NCBI RefSeq assembly: GCF_905404315.1
Contig: NC_066266.1
Coordinates: forward strand, 6,021,501 to 6,085,500
Direction of reading: 5' to 3'
Source: Leptidea sinapis
Lineage: Eukaryota > Arthropoda > Insecta > Lepidoptera > Pieridae
DNA length: 64,000 bases
Shown: positions 11,224-22,275 of the stretch, piece by piece
How the letters are laid out: every line of letters begins with the position of its first letter
Numbering within the stretch: position 1 is the first letter of the stretch
Notes under the pieces: generated by a model
Told to the model about the DNA's origin: nothing
The model's database searches: none
The model's input: only the letters and a program-made list of their open reading frames with translations
Made by a program: the position numbers and the translations under genes

Positions 11224-11490
11224 TGACGACCTGTATAGCCGAGTGGTTAGTGATCCTACGTACTAAGCTAGAGGTCCCGGGTTCGAATCCCGGTAGGTGC
11301 AAGCAATTTATATGATGAATGTGGATGTTTGTTTCCGAGTCATGGATGTTTAAATGTATTTATGTATGTTTATATGTATGTTTAGGTAAGTATATTGTAT
11401 TTAATATATCGTTGTCTTGCAACCCATAACACAGGCTATATATGCTTAATTTGGGGCAAGATAATTTTTGTAAAAAAGTGTGTCAATATA
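11224..11490 (+). repeat. tRNA-headed SINE, plus copy in unit 1
   Basis: The head TATAGCCGAGTGGTTAGTGA (A box) and GGTTCGAATCCCGGTAGG (B box) is followed by ATGATGAATGTGGATG, ATGTATG-rich spacer and GGGGCAAGATAATTTTTG. It is oriented opposite to 9828-10096, so the pair could form a large foldback. Confidence 0.85.
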
Positions 11491-11570
11491 ATATAAGTAT
11501 TATCTTTGCTTCTCGTGTGGGATCATTTAAATACATGTTAGTATGTGCCTTGAAAACAATAAAAATATTA

Positions 11571-11838
11571 ATAATTTGTTATGTTTTAAAGTGATTACGT
11601 TAACTTCTGGGATTAATTACACAAATAAAACAGAAAACAAAATTTTATGAACGATGCGGTACTCGAAACTCTAACCTGAGAGTTGAACAAAGCATACTTA
11701 CAAGATTTTATCAACGATACGTCACTCTAACGGTTGGTCCAGTTGGAAAGAGCGCCCGCACGGAACGCGAGAGGTAGCAGTTTCGAGTCCCGCATCGTTC
11801 TTAAAATTTTGTTTTAGTTTTATCTGTGTTCTTTAAAT
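11571..11838 (+). repeat. Fold-back tRNA-headed SINE (unit 1)
   Basis: A pseudo-tRNA head (near 11733-11800) has a GTTGGTCCAGTTGGAAAGAG A box, an anticodon-like loop ACGGAAC and a GTTTCGAGTCC B box. It is flanked by arms that pair with each other: ACAAAATTTTATGAACGATG at the left and CATCGTTCTTAAAATTTTGT at the right. The same left arm, spacer, head and right arm order occurs at 53570 (-) and 56418 (+), so the structure belongs to the family. Confidence 0.75.
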
Positions 11839-12131
11839 ATTACTGTTATGCTTCTGAATAATTTTATCCTAGAATTTTTATTTCATTTTCTTAAAACTAT
11901 ATACATCACCATTATTCAACATTACATGACAAGGTAATGAAACAAGAGGTTAACGGTCCTGTCGACACAATTACTTTTATAATATAGTAGCTGACCCAGC
12001 AAACGTTGTGTTGCCATATATAAAATAATAAAAAAATCTATAATAAAAATTTTTGGGGTATAAAAAAAACGATCGACTCTCAGACCTATCAAATATAAAT
12101 ATCGTATCGTACATAAAATTTATTGTACTAC

Positions 12132-12906
12132 AATTCAAATTCTAATTCTAATTCAAATATTTTTATTCAAAATAGGATGTGATATCAAAAAAACTACCAC
12201 CCATTCCAAAGTGAATGCCTCAGGCCTGAGAAGAATGGACGCAACAAACTCAGCGGGCTTTTTTTTTCATCAAATTCACTTATGTGCCTATGAACATACA
12301 TTGCATTATCAAGAATATATTGAGAAGCAACAGTCAAGATGTTAATTTCTTTGAATTTTGCTCTCAATGATTCCCTAGGACCTAGGTTATAAATAGCGCG
12401 AATAGCCCTCTTCTGCAGCACAAATATTGTATTAATATCGGCAGCGTTGCCCCATAGCAATATACCATAGGACATAATACTATGGAAATAACTAAAGTAA
12501 AGTCGCGCCGTATCTATGTCAGTTAATTGTCTAATTTTTTTAACCACGTATGCTGCAGAACTAAGTCTGTTCGCCAATCCTTCAATATGGGGGCCCCATT
12601 GTAATTTGGAATCTAGAGTTATGCCAAGAAATATAGCAGATTCCACCGGTTCTATCACCTCTCCATTTAACAAAACATTTGCATTTACATTTTTGACATT
12701 TGGTACGGTAAATTTAATGAATTTAGTTTTCTTGCTATTTGACAATAGGTTATTAGCGCTAAACCAGTACACGATGTCAGATAAAATATCGTTCACTTCG
12801 TTATACATAGCTTGGTTTCTTTTCACTTTGAAAATCAGTGAAGTGTCATCCGCAAACAATACTACCTTATGTTTTTTCTCTATAAGATTAGGATTATAAT
12901 AATCAT
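12132..12906 (-). pseudogene. Truncated LINE reverse transcriptase (unit 1)
   Basis: A minus-strand frame at 12922-12194 carries the catalytic FADDTS box (the YADD-type active site) near residue 23. The thumb and C-terminal region follow, with LGITLDSKLQW, WGNAADIN and LQKRAIRAIYNLGPRESLR. It is a Jockey/CR1-like non-LTR element, heavily 5'-truncated: the start codon and first ten or so residues come from the flanking repeat. A 332-bp deletion removes the C-terminus, so the frame runs into former 3' UTR and ends SGLRHSLWNGW. The 3' end is the ATTCAAATATTTTTATTC block at 12132. Confidence 0.85.
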
Positions 12907-13150
12907 TATATTCGATTGCCATCTTGCAACTCTAATGCGTAACTGTGGATGCAATAGAATAATATTAAAATAGCGATACAAAAATAGGTGTTGATAGTAG
13001 ACGGGTGAAATTTTGAAGTTGTGTTGTTGTTTTTTAGTGCTGAATCATAATAAAAAAAAATTTCAAAAAAATTTAACAAATATTTAAGGGTAGGTGACCC
13101 TTATCATTTAGGGGTATGAAAAATAGATGTTGGCCGATTCTCACACCTAC

Positions 13151-14728
13151 TACACTGGCCTTCAAAAGTAAGTATCAGACTTTAAAATTGGGATAACGTT
13201 TTAAGTTCACAAGATATACTTTCGAAATAAAAAGGACTCCAAAGAGAATTTAATTTTGTACATAAAAACTTTATAGTCGGTAACCTTATTTTAAGAATTG
13301 GCTGAAAAAAAACTTCAAAAACAAAACCGTTCCTTTTTCAAAGTGGACGTTTCCGAATTACAATTTTACCATTCACATTTTTCTTTCTGTTTTAAATTTT
13401 TTTCAAGATCGATGGGTCTTGTTGTAAAAATTTATGCTTAAGAGCACATAACATTTATTTATCATGCCTCTTTCAGTTGAAGAATGTGCTAGGATCATGG
13501 CTTTTCTGGAACTAGGCATCAGTATGCGTCGCACTGCAAGAATGGTGGGTGTGACGGTACGAACGGTCCAGAAGGTAAAGCGAAGGTACGAAGAGACTGG
13601 ACACCATCTGAGGAGACCTTGTAATGGCAGCACCTGGGTCTGCCATACCAGTGCCCGAGAAGATCGTTATATTATTTCCACTGTGTTAAGAAATCGCCAT
13701 CAAAATGCAGTTGAAGTCCAGCAACAGCTACTTCAGACCCGGAGGGACTACATTAGTGACAGTACAGTGAGAAGAAGACTTGCTGAAGCAAATTTGAAAC
13801 CCTGAAGACCAGCGAGTGGCCCAAAACTCGAGAAACAGCAGCGAGTAGCGAGACTGCGATACGCCCGTGAACACAGGCCGTGGGATGAAGAAGAATGGTC
13901 TAGAATTTTGTTTGCAGATGAGTCTCGATTCTCCCTTTACACTTCTGATGGAAGGCGAAGTGTTTACAGTCGACCTGGTGAGCGATACCTTCAAGCCTGC
14001 ATCTCAGAAAGAGTCCAATACGGTGGAGGCAGTGTACATGTATGGGCTGGCATATCTTCAGAAGGTCGCACAGAGCTAGTAGCCATAAGAAATGGCACCC
14101 TTACTGGGCAAAGATATGCTCAAGAGATTCTCAATGAGTATGCAGGGCCGTATTTAGCAAATATGGGTGATGGATCGATGCTGATGCATGATAATGCCCG
14201 GCCACACACGGCTCATATCGTACAAGAGTATATTCAGGAGGTCGGTATCAGCGTGATGGCTTGGCCATCAAGAAGTCCTGATCTCAACCCGATATAACAC
14301 GCCTGGGATGAGCTTGGGAGGCTAGTCAGAAATCGCAGACCACCACCTACTACCTTCAGGGCACTAAAGCAGGCCCTGGTAGAAGAATGGGAGAATATTC
14401 CCCAACATCGGCTCCGAAACCTAGTGTTCAGTATGCCAAACCGGCTCGAAGCTGTAATCACAGCTCGAGGAGGCAATACCAGTTATTAAAAATTAAATAA
14501 CATGTAATACATTTTAGTTGAATTTTTTTACACTAAACTAAAAATGTCTATTTTCATTGTTCTATCTTTTTTAAGTTAAAAATGTTACTAATGTATAATT
14601 TTAGTTTCTAAGAATTAAAGCCTATAAAATTCGCAACAAAACGTTTTTAATCTTAAATCTCTACCTTCTATAGTTAAGAAAAAAAAATAATTTGAAAAGT
14701 GTGATACTTACTTTTGCAGGCCAGTGTA
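13151..14728 (+). mobile_element. Tc1-like transposon in unit 1
   Basis: The element spans 13153-14726 (1574 bp) with TA duplications at 13151-13152 and 14727-14728. Terminal inverted repeats of about 25 bp (CACTGGCCTKCAAAAGTAAG inward) differ by one base between ends. Unit 3 has the uninterrupted target CACCTACTAGATATAC near 26878, so both ends and the TA duplication are certain. It contains one transposase gene, now broken. Confidence 0.95.
13464..14489 (+). pseudogene. Tc1 transposase, DD34E type, two nonsense codons (unit 1)
   Basis: The full frame is 342 codons, normal for a Tc1 transposase. An N-terminal helix-turn-helix (LGISMRRTARMVGVTVRTVQ) lies near residues 18-37. The catalytic aspartates are in LFADESRF (codon 13917-13919) and MHDNARPHTA (14190-14192). 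After exactly 34 further codons the expected catalytic glutamate of the NPI-HAWDELG motif is TAA (14295-14297). A second stop, TGA, is at 13803-13805 just after the N-terminal domain. Translation resumes in the same frame after both and ends at TAA 14487-14489. The protein cannot be active. Unit 2 carries the same two stops. Confidence 0.95.
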
Positions 14729-14818
14729 GATATACAAACAAATTTTCAAACCAATTGGCTTAGCCGTTTCGAAGGAGTTTGGTAACAAATACTATACACG
14801 AGAATTTTATATATAAGA

Positions 14819-15545
14819 AGAACCTATTATGAACACTGTTTGTTGACCCTAATAAATAAAAAAATATATAATAAATATGTAACAACTATTGGCTAATGAC
14901 GTCAGTTGGCCCGTGAACAAAGTTCTTACAACTGAATTTAATCTGCGAAAAGATCACCTAAAATAAAAAACCACATATTTTTTTATTTTTTTTCCTTATT
15001 TTATTTGGAAAGGACAAATTCTGTTAGATCTACTGGCATATAGAGCATCTATGCGTTTATCTCATGAAAAAGATTGTTAGAATTAAATATCCCATTTGTA
15101 AGATAGATTAAGGCTGCTATCCCAAAAAATTGCCATAATAGCGCATATTTGAAACCTTCTTGACGGTTTATATAAAAATTATAAATTATCTACAGATTAT
15201 GAGAAGAAAATTCATTTTTTCTTTACATTTCTATTTACTATACCACAAGAAAGGCAATTTAACAGACTATAAAAGTAAGATTATCTAATTTTAAAACTTT
15301 ATCTGTGTAAAATACGACAAGCCGTCAAAATGCGGTCAGCCGTGAAAATTGTCTGTAGCAGTCGATTTAAAAATTCTTCTTTGTATTATCTATGATGTTT
15401 TAGTAACTATACTATGACTAATTAGTAAGTTTGAAGTATGTTCTAGCTATAAAAAATTACTACATTCAATAATAATAATCGAAATGTAATCTGTAGGTAA
15501 ATGTATGTATTGTTTATGTATCAAATCACATCAAAGCGCCAGCTT
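14819..15545. other. Unit 1 right spacer
   Basis: AT-rich, non-coding and repeated at 21535-22261. Unit 3 lacks about 600 bases corresponding to roughly 14870-15475, so either unit 3 suffered a deletion or units 1 and 2 gained sequence. No element ends are visible. Confidence 0.5.
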
Positions 15546-15559
15546 GTTTAATAACAAAA

Positions 15560-15860
15560 GCATTGACGTTCGTTTTTATAAACAAGCCGAAACACTTCAA
15601 AAACAATAAATTTTATTGTAACACGAGTCCGTTGAAATTGGCGTCGGTAACGCGCGGCGGCTTAAGACGGGCATGTGCGCCACGCGCTTTGTGGCAGCTT
15701 GACCACGGACGGGAGAGAGTGCGAAAAAATCACCAAAATACCCCTTACTTTTACAGTTGGAGCCATGCTAATGATTCAATCGAGATAAAAATTGTTCGAA
15801 ATTTTATTTATTTTACACCAATACTATTTAAAGTGACATAGTTTTGTAAATAAAATTGTA
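15560..15860. other. GC-rich block at the right end of unit 1
   Basis: It includes ACGCGCGGCGGCTTAAGACG and CGCCACGCGCTTTGTGGCAG in an otherwise AT-rich setting. A 92-codon frame (15563-15841) is open in all three units, but every one of the four unit-3 substitutions I can see in it changes an amino acid, so it does not look like a maintained protein. It may be a remnant of a promoter or of a mobile-element 5' end. Confidence 0.45.
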
Positions 15861-16516
15861 TTATGTTTGTAATAAATTAAAAATGCTTTTAAATCTGAAT
15901 GAAAACTATGGCGTTTATAGCATAAAACCAGGATGAAAAAATTTACAAAGCCTTACCTTTTCTGTTTCTAAGTTAACACAGCGGATATTACCAAACTTTA
16001 TTGATAATATATAAAGCAATTCGGTTTTACGATTCGATGCCTGATTTTTAATTAAATGTTTCTGGAAGAGAATTCTGCTTTTATTGCACAGATTATGGTA
16101 CAGGTTGGCTTTATGGGGTAGTTGGATATATCTATGGCCAATTTGTGTCTTAAATGTATTGGATAAGGAAATTTCCATTGAAATTTTATCATATTTTGTG
16201 TCTTACTCGGGAATAGAATTATTTTAAAACTTGCAATTTGAATAAGTGAGACAAAAGGTGAGAGATGTACTTGAGAGAGTTTTTTTTTCATATGACTAAA
16301 TTTAATATCACGTAGTGACTATGAAACTATGAAATTAACGATACTCAGACGAATCTTTTATATGCTATCCGGATATTTGAGTCACCTACCGGAATGTCGT
16401 TATGGTCAAGTAATTGTCGTAGTCGAATATGATGATCAATGGAACTCCTTAACAACTTACAGTAAGGGTGTGATCTGTGGCAGAATTTCAAACGGTTTGT
16501 TATAATAATAATAATA

Positions 16517-16785
16517 TTGACACACTTTTTTACAGAAATTATATTGCCCCAAGTTAAGCATATATAGCCTGTGTTATGGGTTACAAGACAACGATATATT
16601 TAACACAATATACTTACTTAAACATACATAAATTCATATAAACATACATAAATACATTTAAACATCCATGACTCGGAAAAAAACATCCATATTCATCATA
16701 TAAATGCTTGCACCTACCGGGATTCGAACCCGGGACCTCTAGCTTAGTAGGTAGGATCGCTAACCACTCGGCTATACAGGTCGTC
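16517..16785 (-). repeat. tRNA-headed SINE, minus copy in unit 2
   Basis: Duplicate of 9828-10096 with one private base change (ACAGAAATT instead of ACACAAATT near its 3' end). Confidence 0.85.
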
Positions 16786-16908
16786 GTTATCAAATTGCAA
16801 TGTACTTACGTTCATTGCTGCATTGCAAAATTCAGTAGTAGTCTATACATATCCAGACAACTTAGTGTACTTCAATGCACTTAAAATCAAAAATAAAAAT
16901 AAATATTA

Positions 16909-17681
16909 ACAAAAGACAACCGATTTCATAATAACAATTCATAAAATATGTACTAAAAAGTATAAAAATAATTGCGTATTTTATACAATCTAATTAATTA
17001 ATCTAATTATTCTAGTTACGATTATTGTTATTTTTGGAGCCGGTGTCAAGAATAAATTGTTGATTCCAAGATACCGATTACAAAAACTTAACGATTCTTT
17101 CATGGGAAACTCTGTGCGTTTCTATAACAAACTCCCATCAAACGTGACAGAGCTATCAATTCGTCATTTCAAATTTTATATTAAAAAACAATTAATTAAG
17201 GAAGCCTATAATAGAATAGATGATCTTATATATGCCAAGATAGCTTGGCCAGATGTCGCTCCATCTCACAATGACAGCTTGACAATACCTTAGGTTCTTG
17301 TAAACCGGTGTAGAGCTATGACTAGTTTTTGTATAATAGAACAATAGTATAATTATTGATACAACTTAGTATTTTTGTATTTTAGAATAATTTATTTTGT
17401 GACGATTCAATGTGATCCTCGAGATTTTATTGAAGAAAGATATTCTGATTCTGTCAGCCAAGGTTGGTTGTATCTACGTAGTTATATTATGTGAGATGTG
17501 CTTGTGTTGCACGCGCGACGAGATACGTGTGCGGGGCCGCGGCGGGAGGACACCGATTCCAAAAATAACAATAATCGTAACTAAAATTAGATTAATTAGA
17601 TTGTATAAAATGCCCAATTATTATTATACTTTTTAGTGTATATTATATCTATTGTTATTTTGAAGTCGGTGGTTTTTTGTT
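16909..17681. repeat. Inverted repeat enclosing a LINE 3' end (unit 2)
   Basis: Duplicate of 10221-10963, with arms at about 16909-17047 and 17549-17681. It has the 29 bp after the LINE frame that unit 1 lacks. Confidence 0.7.
17044..17293 (+). pseudogene. LINE reverse transcriptase C-terminus (unit 2)
   Basis: As 10355-10604, but with the unit-3 states HFKFYIKK and KIAWPDV. It has no catalytic domain. Confidence 0.75.
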
Positions 17682-17941
17682 AAAATTCTATTGACTAGGC
17701 AATCGATACAATTATTTCATGCACACGATTTTATTTTCTTTTTATTCCTATGAAAAAACAAAGTTTATACAATCATGTTAATTTAGTTTATACTGTGTCA
17801 CATGCTGACTTTTATTTTCCACGGCAATTCAATCTATATTGAGTCAACAAATTCAGCCGTAGTAATGCTGGATAACGATCACCCATTCATAGAATGGCTA
17901 CTTCCAATAATTACAATTTACTCATAAATTGATTGATATCT

Positions 17942-18208
17942 TGACGACCTGTATAGCCGAGTGGTTAGTGATCCTACGTACTAAGCTAGAGGTCCCGGGT
18001 TCGAATCCCGGTAGGTGCAAGCAATTTATATGATGAATGTGGATGTTTGTTTCCGAGTCATGGATGTTTAAATGTATTTATGTATGTTTATATGTATGTT
18101 TAGGTAAGTATATTGTATTTAATATATCGTTGTCTTGCAACCCATAACACAGGCTATATATGCTTAATTTGGGGCAAGATAATTTTTGTAAAAAAGTGTG
18201 TCAATATA
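17942..18208 (+). repeat. tRNA-headed SINE, plus copy in unit 2
   Basis: Duplicate of 11224-11490. It lies inside the interval (about 17890-18475) where unit 2 switches from unit-3-like to unit-1-like sequence. Confidence 0.85.
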
Positions 18209-18288
18209 ATATAAGTATTATCTTTGCTTCTCGTGTGGGATCATTTAAATACATGTTAGTATGTGCCTTGAAAACAATAAAAATATTA

Positions 18289-18563
18289 ATAATTTGTTAT
18301 GTTTTAAAGTGATTACGTTAACTTCTGGGATTAATTACACAAATAAAACAGAAAACAAAATTTTATGAACGATGCGGTACTCGAAACTCTAAACTCTAAC
18401 CTGAGAGTTGAACAAAGCATACTTACAAGATTTTATCAACGATACGTCACTCTAACGGTTGGTCCAGTTGGAAAGAGCGCCCGCACGGAACGCGAGAGGT
18501 AGCAGTTTCGAGTCCCGCATCGTTCTTAAAATTTTGTTTTAGTTTTATCTGTGTTCTTTAAAT
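18289..18563 (+). repeat. Fold-back tRNA-headed SINE (unit 2)
   Basis: As 11571-11838, with a private 7-bp tandem duplication (AAACTCT) near 18392. The head and anticodon-like loop are intact, as in unit 1 and unlike unit 3. Confidence 0.75.
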
Positions 18564-18847
18564 ATTACTGTTATGCTTCTGAATAATTTTATCCTAGAAT
18601 TTTTATTTCATTTTCTTAAAACTATATACATCACCATTATTCAACATTACATGACAAGGTAATGAAACAAGAGGTTAACGGTCCTGTCGACACAATTACT
18701 TTTATAATATACTAGCTGACCCAGCAAACGTTGTGTTGCCATATATAAAATAATAAAAAAATCTATAATAAAAATTTTTGGGGTATAAAAAAAACGATCG
18801 ACTCTCAGACCTATCAAATATATCGTACATAAAATTTATTGTACTAC

Positions 18848-19622
18848 AATTCAAATTCTAATTCTAATTCAAATATTTTTATTCAAAATAGGATGTGATA
18901 TCAAAAAAACTACCACCCATTCCAAAGTGAATGCCTCAGGCCTGAGAAGAATGGACGCAACAAACTCAGCGGGCTTTTTTTTTCATCAAATTCACTTATG
19001 TGCCTATGAACATACATTGCATTATCAAGAATATATTGAGAAGCAACAGTCAAGATGTTAATTTCTTTGAATTTTGCTCTCAATGATTCCCTAGGACCTA
19101 GGTTATAAATAGCGCGAATAGCCCTCTTCTGCAGCACAAATATTGTATTAATATCGGCAGCGTTGCCCCATAGCAATATACCATAGGACATAATACTATG
19201 GAAATAACTAAAGTAAAGTCGCGCCGTATCTATGTCAGTTAATTGTCTAATTTTTTTAACCACGTATGCTGCAGAACTAAGTCTGTTCGCCAATCCTTCA
19301 ATATGGGGGCCCCATTGTAATTTGGAATCTAGAGTTATGCCAAGAAATATAGCAGATTCCACCGGTTCTATCACCTCTCCATTTAACAAAACATTTGCAT
19401 TTACATTTTTGACATTTGGTACGGTAAATTTAATGAATTTAGTTTTCTTGCTATTTGACAATAGGTTATTAGCGCTAAACCAGTACACGATGTCAGATAA
19501 AATATCGTTCACTTCGTTATACATAGCTTGGTTTCTTTTCACTTTGAAAATCAGTGAAGTGTCATCCGCAAACAATACTACCTTATGTTTTTTCTCTATA
19601 AGATTAGGATTATAATAATCAT
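18848..19622 (-). pseudogene. Truncated LINE reverse transcriptase (unit 2)
   Basis: The predicted protein (19638-18910, 242 residues) is identical to that of unit 1, including the FADDTS catalytic box, the loss of one codon near RLYFSYF and the 332-bp C-terminal deletion. It is not a functional element: the start lies in flanking repeat and the N-terminal fingers and palm are missing. Confidence 0.85.
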
Positions 19623-19866
19623 TATATTCGATTGCCATCTTGCAACTCTAATGCGTAACTGTGGATGCAATAGAATAATATTAAAATAGCGATACAAAAA
19701 TAGGTGTTGATAGTAGACGGGTGAAATTTTGAAGTTGTGTTGTTGTTTTTTAGTGCTGAATCATAATAAAAAAAAATTTCAAAAAAATTTAACAAATATT
19801 TAAGGGTAGGTGACCCTTATCATTTAGGGGTATGAAAAATAGATGTTGGCCGATTCTCACACCTAC

Positions 19867-21444
19867 TACACTGGCCTTCAAAAGTAAGTATCAGACTTTA
19901 AAATTGGGATAACGTTTTAAGTTCACAAGATATACTTTCGAAATAAAAAGGACTCCAAAGAGAATTTAATTTTGTACATAAAAACTTTATAGTCGGTAAC
20001 CTTATTTTAAGAATTGGCTGAAAAAAAACTTCAAAAACAAAACCGTTCCTTTTTCAAAGTGGACGTTTCCGAATTACAATTTTACCATTCACATTTTTCT
20101 TTCTGTTTTAAATTTTTTTCAAGATCGATGGGTCTTGTTGTAAAAATTTATGCTTAAGAGCACATAACATTTATTTATCATGCCTCTTTCAGTTGAAGAA
20201 TGTGCTAGGATCATGGCTTTTCTGGAACTAGGCATCAGTATGCGTCGCACTGCAAGAATGGTGGGTGTGACGGTACGAACGGTCCAGAAGGTAAAGCGAA
20301 GGTACGAAGAGACTGGACACCATCTGAGGAGACCTTGTAATGGCAGCACCTGGGTCTGCCATACCAGTGCCCGAGAAGATCGTTATATTATTTCCACTGT
20401 GTTAAGAAATCGCCATCAAAATGCAGTTGAAGTCCAGCAACAGCTACTTCAGACCCGGAGGGACTACATTAGTGACAGTACAGTGAGAAGAAGACTTGCT
20501 GAAGCAAATTTGAAACCCTGAAGACCAGCGAGTGGCCCAAAACTCGAGAAACAGCAGCGAGTAGCGAGACTGCGATACGCCCGTGAACACAGGCCGTGGG
20601 ATGAAGAAGAATGGTCTAGAATTTTGTTTGCAGATGAGTCTCGATTCTCCCTTTACACTTCTGATGGAAGGCGAAGTGTTTACAGTCGACCTGGTGAGCG
20701 ATACCTTCAAGCCTGCATCTCAGAAAGAGTCCAATACGGTGGAGGCAGTGTACATGTATGGGCTGGCATATCTTCAGAAGGTCGCACAGAGCTAGTAGCC
20801 ATAAGAAATGGCACCCTTACTGGGCAAAGATATGCTCAAGAGATTCTCAATGAGTATGCAGGGCCGTATTTAGCAAATATGGGTGATGGATCGATGCTGA
20901 TGCATGATAATGCCCGGCCACACACGGCTCATATCGTACAAGAGTATATTCAGGAGGTCGGTATCAGCGTGATGGCTTGGCCATCAAGAAGTCCTGATCT
21001 CAACCCGATATAACACGCCTGGGATGAGCTTGGGAGGCTAGTCAGAAATCGCAGACCACCACCTACTACCTTCAGGGCACTAAAGCAGGCCCTGGTAGAA
21101 GAATGGGAGAATATTCCCCAACATCGGCTCCGAAACCTAGTGTTCAGTATGCCAAACCGGCTCGAAGCTGTAATCACAGCTCGAGGAGGCAATACCAGTT
21201 ATTAAAAATTAAATAACATGTAATACATTTTAGTTGAATTTTTTTACACTAAACTAAAAATGTCTATTTTCATTGTTCTATCTTTTTTAAGTTAAAAATG
21301 TTACTAATGTATAATTTTAGTTTCTAAGAATTAAAGCCTATAAAATTCGCAACAAAACGTTTTTAATCTTAAATCTCTACCTTCTATAGTTAAGAAAAAA
21401 AAATAATTTGAAAAGTGTGATACTTACTTTTGCAGGCCAGTGTA
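19867..21444 (+). mobile_element. Tc1-like transposon in unit 2
   Basis: The element is 19869-21442 with TA at 19867-19868 and 21443-21444. Length and ends are identical to the unit 1 copy, so it was copied with the unit rather than inserted independently. Confidence 0.95.
20180..21205 (+). pseudogene. Tc1 transposase, DD34E type, same two stops (unit 2)
   Basis: Equivalent to 13464-14489. The stops are TGA 20519-20521 and TAA 21011-21013, the latter again at the catalytic glutamate position, 34 codons after the second aspartate (20906-20908). Sharing both lesions shows that the element was already dead when the unit was duplicated. Confidence 0.95.
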
Positions 21445-21534
21445 GATATACAAACAAATTTTCAAACCAATTGGCTTAGCCGTTTCGAAGGAGTTTGGTA
21501 ACAAATACTATACACGAGAATTTTATATATAAGA

Positions 21535-22261
21535 AGAACCTATTATGAACACTGTTTGTTGACCCTAATAAATAAAAAAATATATAATAAATATGTAACA
21601 ACTATTGGCTAATGACGTCAGTTGGCCCGTGAACAAAGTTCTTACAACTGAATTTAATCTGCGAAAAGATCACCTAAAATAAAAAACCACATATTTTTTT
21701 ATTTTTTTTCCTTATTTTATTTGGAAAGGACAAATTCTGTTAGATCTACTGGCATATAGAGCATCTATGCGTTTATCTCATGAAAAAGATTGTTAGAATT
21801 AAATATCCCATTTGTAAGATAGATTAAGGCTGCTATCCCAAAAAATTGCCATAATAGCGCATATTTGAAACCTTCTTGACGGTTTATATAAAAATTATAA
21901 ATTATCTACAGATTATGAGAAGAAAATTCATTTTTTCTTTACATTTCTATTTACTATACCACAAGAAAGGCAATTTAACAGACTATAAAAGTAAGATTAT
22001 CTAATTTTAAAACTTTATCTGTGTAAAATACGACAAGCCGTCAAAATGCGGTCAGCCGTGAAAATTGTCTGTAGCAGTCGATTTAAAAATTCTTCTTTGT
22101 ATTATCTATGATGTTTTAGTAACTATTCTATGACTAATTAGTAAGTTTGAAGTATGTTCTAGCTATAAAAAATTACTACATTCAATAATAATAATCGAAA
22201 TGTAATCTGTAGGTAAATGTATGTATTGTTTATGTATCAAATCACATCAAAGCGCCAGCTT
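21535..22261. other. Unit 2 right spacer
   Basis: Non-coding duplicate of 14819-15545 with a single-base difference near 22126. Confidence 0.5.
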
Positions 22262-22275
22262 GTTTAATAACAAAA

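Larger units (their letters stand above)
11987..14818 (+). repeat. CTGACCC-headed repeat interrupted by a LINE and a Tc1 element (unit 1)
   Basis: The head is at 11987 (AGCTGACCCAGCAAACG), middle parts at about 12907-13152 and the tail at 14727-14818 (ACGAGAATTTTATATATAAG). A LINE lies between head and middle and the Tc1-like element between middle and tail. The uninterrupted relative at 52964-53432 gives the expected order. Confidence 0.75.
9227..15913 (+). repeat. Tandem array unit 1
   Basis: First of three head-to-tail units. Its left edge is TATAGCATAAAGCC and its right edge GAAAACTATGGCG, followed by two T bases and then unit 2. It lacks 29 bp present in units 2 and 3 near 10616 and has a private 9-bp duplication near 12095. 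It carries the Tc1-like insertion and a 332-bp LINE deletion shared with unit 2. Sequence left of 9227 is unrelated to the array, so this is the outer boundary. Confidence 0.9.
18711..21534 (+). repeat. CTGACCC-headed repeat interrupted by a LINE and a Tc1 element (unit 2)
   Basis: Same nested arrangement as in unit 1. The head reads ACTAGCTGACCC rather than AGTAGCTGACCC, a base private to unit 2. Confidence 0.75.

Noticed and set aside
11224..11300. Possible tRNA gene (A and B boxes, CCCGGGTTCGAATCCCGG arm)
   Set aside because: The acceptor ends do not pair properly, the 3' end runs into the SINE body, and the same head recurs at many places with the same downstream sequence.
12516..12899. 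127-codon plus-strand ORF opposite the LINE
   Set aside because: Antisense shadow of the reverse transcriptase frame, repeated in all three units.
15563..15841. Conserved 92-codon ORF in all three array units
   Set aside because: The changes in unit 3 are all non-silent and there is no domain; open by duplication rather than selection.
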